In this document: positions 7,246-9,317 of the stretch, one piece after another | How positions within the stretch are numbered: position 1 is the stretch's first letter | Layout of the letters: every line of letters begins with the position of its first letter | The notes under the pieces: generated by a model | Databases searched by the model: none | Told to the model about the DNA's origin: nothing | Seen by the model: only the letters and a program-made list of their open reading frames with translations | Made by a program: the position numbers and the translations under genes | Assembly: GCA_964557845.1 (NCBI GenBank) | Contig: CAZLBV010000368.1 | Coordinates: 1 to 9,317 of the forward strand | Length of the DNA stretch: 9,317 nt | Source: CAZLBV01 sp964557845 | Lineage (GTDB): Bacteria; Acidobacteriota; Aminicenantia; Aminicenantales; Aminicenantaceae | Direction of reading: 5' to 3'

Positions 7246-8943
7246 TCAATCCAGTTGCGGATGTCTCTGGTGAAAGTCAGTCGCTTCCTGATAAGCCTTG
7301 GCAACCGCCAATACCTCAGCCTCTCTATATAGCCTGCCGATAAACGTGATACTCACAGGCCTTCCCTTATCATCAAAACCGTTCGGCACTACCACCGCAG
7401 GATGTCCGGTCAAATTGGTTAAAAGCAGGTTATTCCCCCGGCCATAGGGAGCAATGTATACGTCTATGTCCTTCAGTTTTTCCGCCATGGCAGCCATCAA
7501 GAGGCTTCGGATGCGGTTGGCCTGGATATACTCTACGGCCGGGACAAACCGAGCCTGCCGGAAAATGTTCGGCCAAGAACCTCCAGTTTGCCTGACAAGC
7601 AGGTCATCTTCATTGCTTCTGGTCAATTCATCAAAGGCCGCAGCCGCCTCGGCATTAAGGATAAAGGACAAGGCTGAAACTGGCAGATCAGGCAGTTCCA
7701 GCGGAATAAGTTCTATTCCTAATTCTTTCAACTTGTCCAGAACAGCCTGGTCATATTCCTTGCGTTTGTAATCACCTTCGAATTCTGATTTTAAATAACC
7801 GATACGCAGTTTTTTAATATCCATTTCCGGATCCCAGTTAAAGGGAAGATCAACAACCGTAAGGTCCTGATTATCAGGACCACGGATGGCCTCAAACACC
7901 AAGGCACAGTCTTCAACTGTCCGGCAGATCGGGCCGATCTTGTCCATACTCCAGCTCAAGGCCATGGCTCCGTAACGGCTGACCCTTCCGAAGGTGGGCC
8001 TCAATCCGGACACACCGCAGCGAGTTGCCGGAGAAAGTATCGATCCCCAGGTCTCTGTCCCGATGGCAAATCCCACTAAGCCAGCAGAAGTCGCGGCCGC
8101 AGATCCGGCTGAAGATCCACTGGAACCCTGTTCCAGATCCCAGGGATTTTTGGTTTTTCCTCCAAACCAGACATCTCCCATGGCTAAAGCTCCCATCGTC
8201 ATCTTGGCTACTAGAACAGCTCCTGCTTCCTCCAATTTCTTGACCACAGTGGCGTCTTTATCTATAACTTGGTCTTTATAGGGCATGGCTCCCCAGGTAG
8301 TCTTGATTCCTTTAGTCGCTAAAAGATCCTTAGCTCCCCAGGGAATACCGTGAAGAGGGCCCCGATAGCGGCCTGCGGCTATTTCCTCATCCGCCTTCAT
8401 GGCCTGTTCCAGGGCCAGTTCCTCAGTCAGCGTGACTACACATTCAAGCCTGGGGCCATATTTCTTCAGCCGAGCTAGATACATTTCAGTAAGCTGAACA
8501 GATGTGATCTTACGGTTTTTGATCAACTGAGAAAGAAATGTAACCGGGTAAAAAGCCATGTCTTCCAAATTATCCGGAACCTCAAACTCAGAGACGTCCG
8601 GAAAGTAAAATTTCGGCTGACCCTCTATAAATTCATATTCAATACCTGGCACAAAGGGATTAAACAAAAGGGGCGGAGCTGTATCATTTGAGAGGTCTAT
8701 CTCTCTGATTTTTTCATAATCGGAACGACTGCTTTTTACATCGTTTAGCATCATTTCCCGTTCCGCTTCAGTGAATTCTATCCCGATGATCTTTTCGCCG
8801 GCCTTTAGGGTACTCGTTGTAAATTTGCCTTCTCTAAGCAGCAAATAAACACTTAAGGCCGCACTCAAAACAAACAGTACACAAACTAAAATAAACAAAG
8901 CAACCTTCCACCGGGAAGTGCTGGTTTCTTTTGTATCACACAT
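7246..8943 (-). CDS. Membrane-anchored amidase-signature family hydrolase
   Basis: Amidase-signature enzymes hydrolyse carboxamide C-N bonds with a Ser-cisSer-Lys triad. All three residues are visible: K205 in HGIPWGAKDLL, S277 in QGSSGSSAGSAAA and S301 in GTETWGSILSPA. CGVSGLRPTFGRVSR (309-323) and GHPAVVVPNGF (513-523) are further family blocks. Residues 13-36 are a single hydrophobic segment preceded by a short polar tail with R11 and K13, most consistent with an N-terminal anchor that places the enzyme outside the cytoplasm. Residues about 40-130 are a poorly recognised linker domain. Length 565, longer than GatA (about 485). It is the first gene of the minus-strand cluster; AGGAG precedes ATG by ten bases. 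Automated pipelines may label it GatA, but the membrane segment, the replacement of GSDTGGS by GTETWGS and the absence of gatB/gatC argue against that. The substrate is unknown. Confidence 0.92.
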   Translation of the reverse strand: MCDTKETSTSRWKVALFILVCVLFVLSAALSVYLLLREGKFTTSTLKAGEKIIGIEFTEAEREMMLNDVKSSRSDYEKIREIDLSNDTAPPLLFNPFVPGIEYEFIEGQPKFYFPDVSEFEVPDNLEDMAFYPVTFLSQLIKNRKITSVQLTEMYLARLKKYGPRLECVVTLTEELALEQAMKADEEIAAGRYRGPLHGIPWGAKDLLATKGIKTTWGAMPYKDQVIDKDATVVKKLEEAGAVLVAKMTMGALAMGDVWFGGKTKNPWDLEQGSSGSSAGSAAATSAGLVGFAIGTETWGSILSPATRCGVSGLRPTFGRVSRYGAMALSWSMDKIGPICRTVEDCALVFEAIRGPDNQDLTVVDLPFNWDPEMDIKKLRIGYLKSEFEGDYKRKEYDQAVLDKLKELGIELIPLELPDLPVSALSFILNAEAAAAFDELTRSNEDDLLVRQTGGSWPNIFRQARFVPAVEYIQANRIRSLLMAAMAEKLKDIDVYIAPYGRGNNLLLTNLTGHPAVVVPNGFDDKGRPVSITFIGRLYREAEVLAVAKAYQEATDFHQRHPQLD

Positions 8944-9017
8944 GAGATTTATTCTCCTTTTTTCTAGGAAATGGATAATAGAGAAACATCCCTATCAAGA
9001 TATCATAAAAAATATCA

Positions 9018-9048
9018 GTTATAAAAGAATTTGTGAGAATCATCTCAA
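9018..9048 (-). promoter_or_regulatory. Weak promoter candidate with overlapping inverted repeat, upstream of the amidase gene
   Basis: TTGAGA (9048-9043) and TATAAC (9023-9018) on the minus strand are separated by 19 bases, longer than optimal. TGAGA/TCTCA with a 4-base loop (9034-9047) covers most of the -35 box and could be an operator or chance. This is the most plausible promoter I can find for the amidase-C69 unit, but it is not strong. Confidence 0.3.
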
Positions 9049-9212
9049 TTAACTTACCGTTCTCTAACCATTCGAGAAAATCCCCCAAAACTTTCTAAAT
9101 AATTGATTTATGTTATTTATTACAATCAAATAGGTCATAGTCCAAGTTGAATCTATAGATTTATGTGGGCACCTTTCTCCCCCCTCTCTCCCCAAGGAAG
9201 TTCCCCCTTTTT

Positions 9213-9241
9213 TTGACAAAATTCCACTGCTGTGTTATAGG
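9213..9241 (+). promoter_or_regulatory. Sigma70-type promoter for the plus-strand gene at 9284
   Basis: TTGACA (9213-9218) is followed after 17 bases by TATAGG (9236-9241), preceded by TG plus one base (9233-9235), an extended -10. The start point would be near 9248, about 36 bases before the ATG at 9284. The -35 box emerges from a run of T that ends a long pyrimidine-rich stretch. Confidence 0.65.
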
Positions 9242-9283
9242 CATTAGTCCAAGCTATAAAAAGGATTGTAAGGTCAAATAAAC

Positions 9284-9317
9284 ATGAGCACGCCGCTGGA
9301 AAAATGGGTGGAAGAGC
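9284..9317 (+). CDS. pckG: Start of a probable GTP-dependent phosphoenolpyruvate carboxykinase, cut by window edge
   Basis: Only eleven codons are visible: MSTPLEKWVEE. This resembles the N-terminus of GTP-type PEP carboxykinase, where a W-V-E-E segment precedes a conserved block beginning with L-T-x-P-D; that block lies beyond the window. The enzyme interconverts oxaloacetate and phosphoenolpyruvate in the cytoplasm. AAGG lies 10-13 bases before ATG and a good promoter lies upstream, which supports a real gene start. The product name rests on a very short match and could be wrong. Confidence 0.5.
   Translation, partial: MSTPLEKWVEE

Larger units (their letters stand above)
8944..9283. other. 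Divergent intergenic region between the amidase gene and the plus-strand gene at 9284
   Basis: AT-rich, no coding region seen on either strand. Contents: the amidase Shine-Dalgarno, a weak minus-strand promoter candidate (9018-9048) overlapped by the inverted repeat TGAGA-ATCA-TCTCA (9034-9047), a second short inverted repeat TTCTC/GAGAA (9060-9064 with 9074-9078), and a TTGATT/AATCAA pair near 9102-9128. A pyrimidine-rich stretch at about 9171-9214 leads directly into the plus-strand promoter. Confidence 0.65.

Noticed and set aside
7454..8281. Several plus-strand open frames of 72-105 codons
   Set aside because: All are antisense to the amidase-signature region; their translations look like reverse-strand noise with no start context.
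7246..8943. Amidase as GatA of a GatCAB complex completing a second amidotransferase here
   Set aside because: It has a transmembrane segment and extra N-terminal region, the nucleophile block differs from GatA, and no gatB or gatC is present.
1..9317. tRNA, rRNA, CRISPR array, transposase or phage genes
   Set aside because: I looked in the intergenic stretches and found no cloverleaf-like sequence, no regularly spaced repeats with spacers, and no mobile-element protein motifs.
1..9317. An archaeal origin for the whole segment, suggested by GatDE
   Set aside because: MshEN-bearing PilB, sigma70-like promoters, strong Shine-Dalgarno sites and a Sec-signal C69 dipeptidase fit a bacterium better; a contig chimera cannot be excluded from sequence alone.

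Overview
The window looks like a chromosomal segment from an uncultured-type bacterium of moderate GC. The bacterial evidence is a PilB/GspE-type secretion ATPase with an N-terminal MshEN-like domain, sigma70-like promoters with near-perfect boxes, Shine-Dalgarno sites, an Sec signal peptide on a C69 dipeptidase, and the probable start of a GTP-type PEP carboxykinase. The striking exception is a complete archaeal-type Glu-tRNA(Gln) amidotransferase pair, GatE and GatD. A lineage such as Candidatus Aminicenantes or another Acidobacteria-related group is a guess from the gene mix and is not shown by the sequence.

Layout: almost everything is on the minus strand, so transcription runs from high to low coordinates. 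From right to left: a divergent plus-strand gene begins at 9284 (probable pckG, only 11 codons visible) with a strong promoter. A 340-base AT-rich divergent intergenic region follows. Then come a membrane-anchored amidase-signature hydrolase (8943-7246), a secreted C69 dipeptidase (7191-5512, 54 bases further on), gatE (5398-3410, after a 113-base leader with its own promoter candidate and CCGG inverted repeats), and gatD (3413-2025, overlapping gatE by 4 bases). A 372-base intergenic region with a perfect-consensus promoter then leads into pilB (1652-1, running off the left edge).

How the genes may work together: the amidase and C69 peptidase probably act outside the cytoplasm and would release amides, dipeptides and amino acids. 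GatDE is cytoplasmic: GatD hydrolyses glutamine or asparagine to ammonia, and GatE uses that ammonia to convert Glu-tRNA(Gln) to Gln-tRNA(Gln). Shared peptide and amide nitrogen metabolism is an inference from co-orientation only. pilB appears to be a separate transcription unit. No tRNA, rRNA, CRISPR array, IS element or phage gene was seen.
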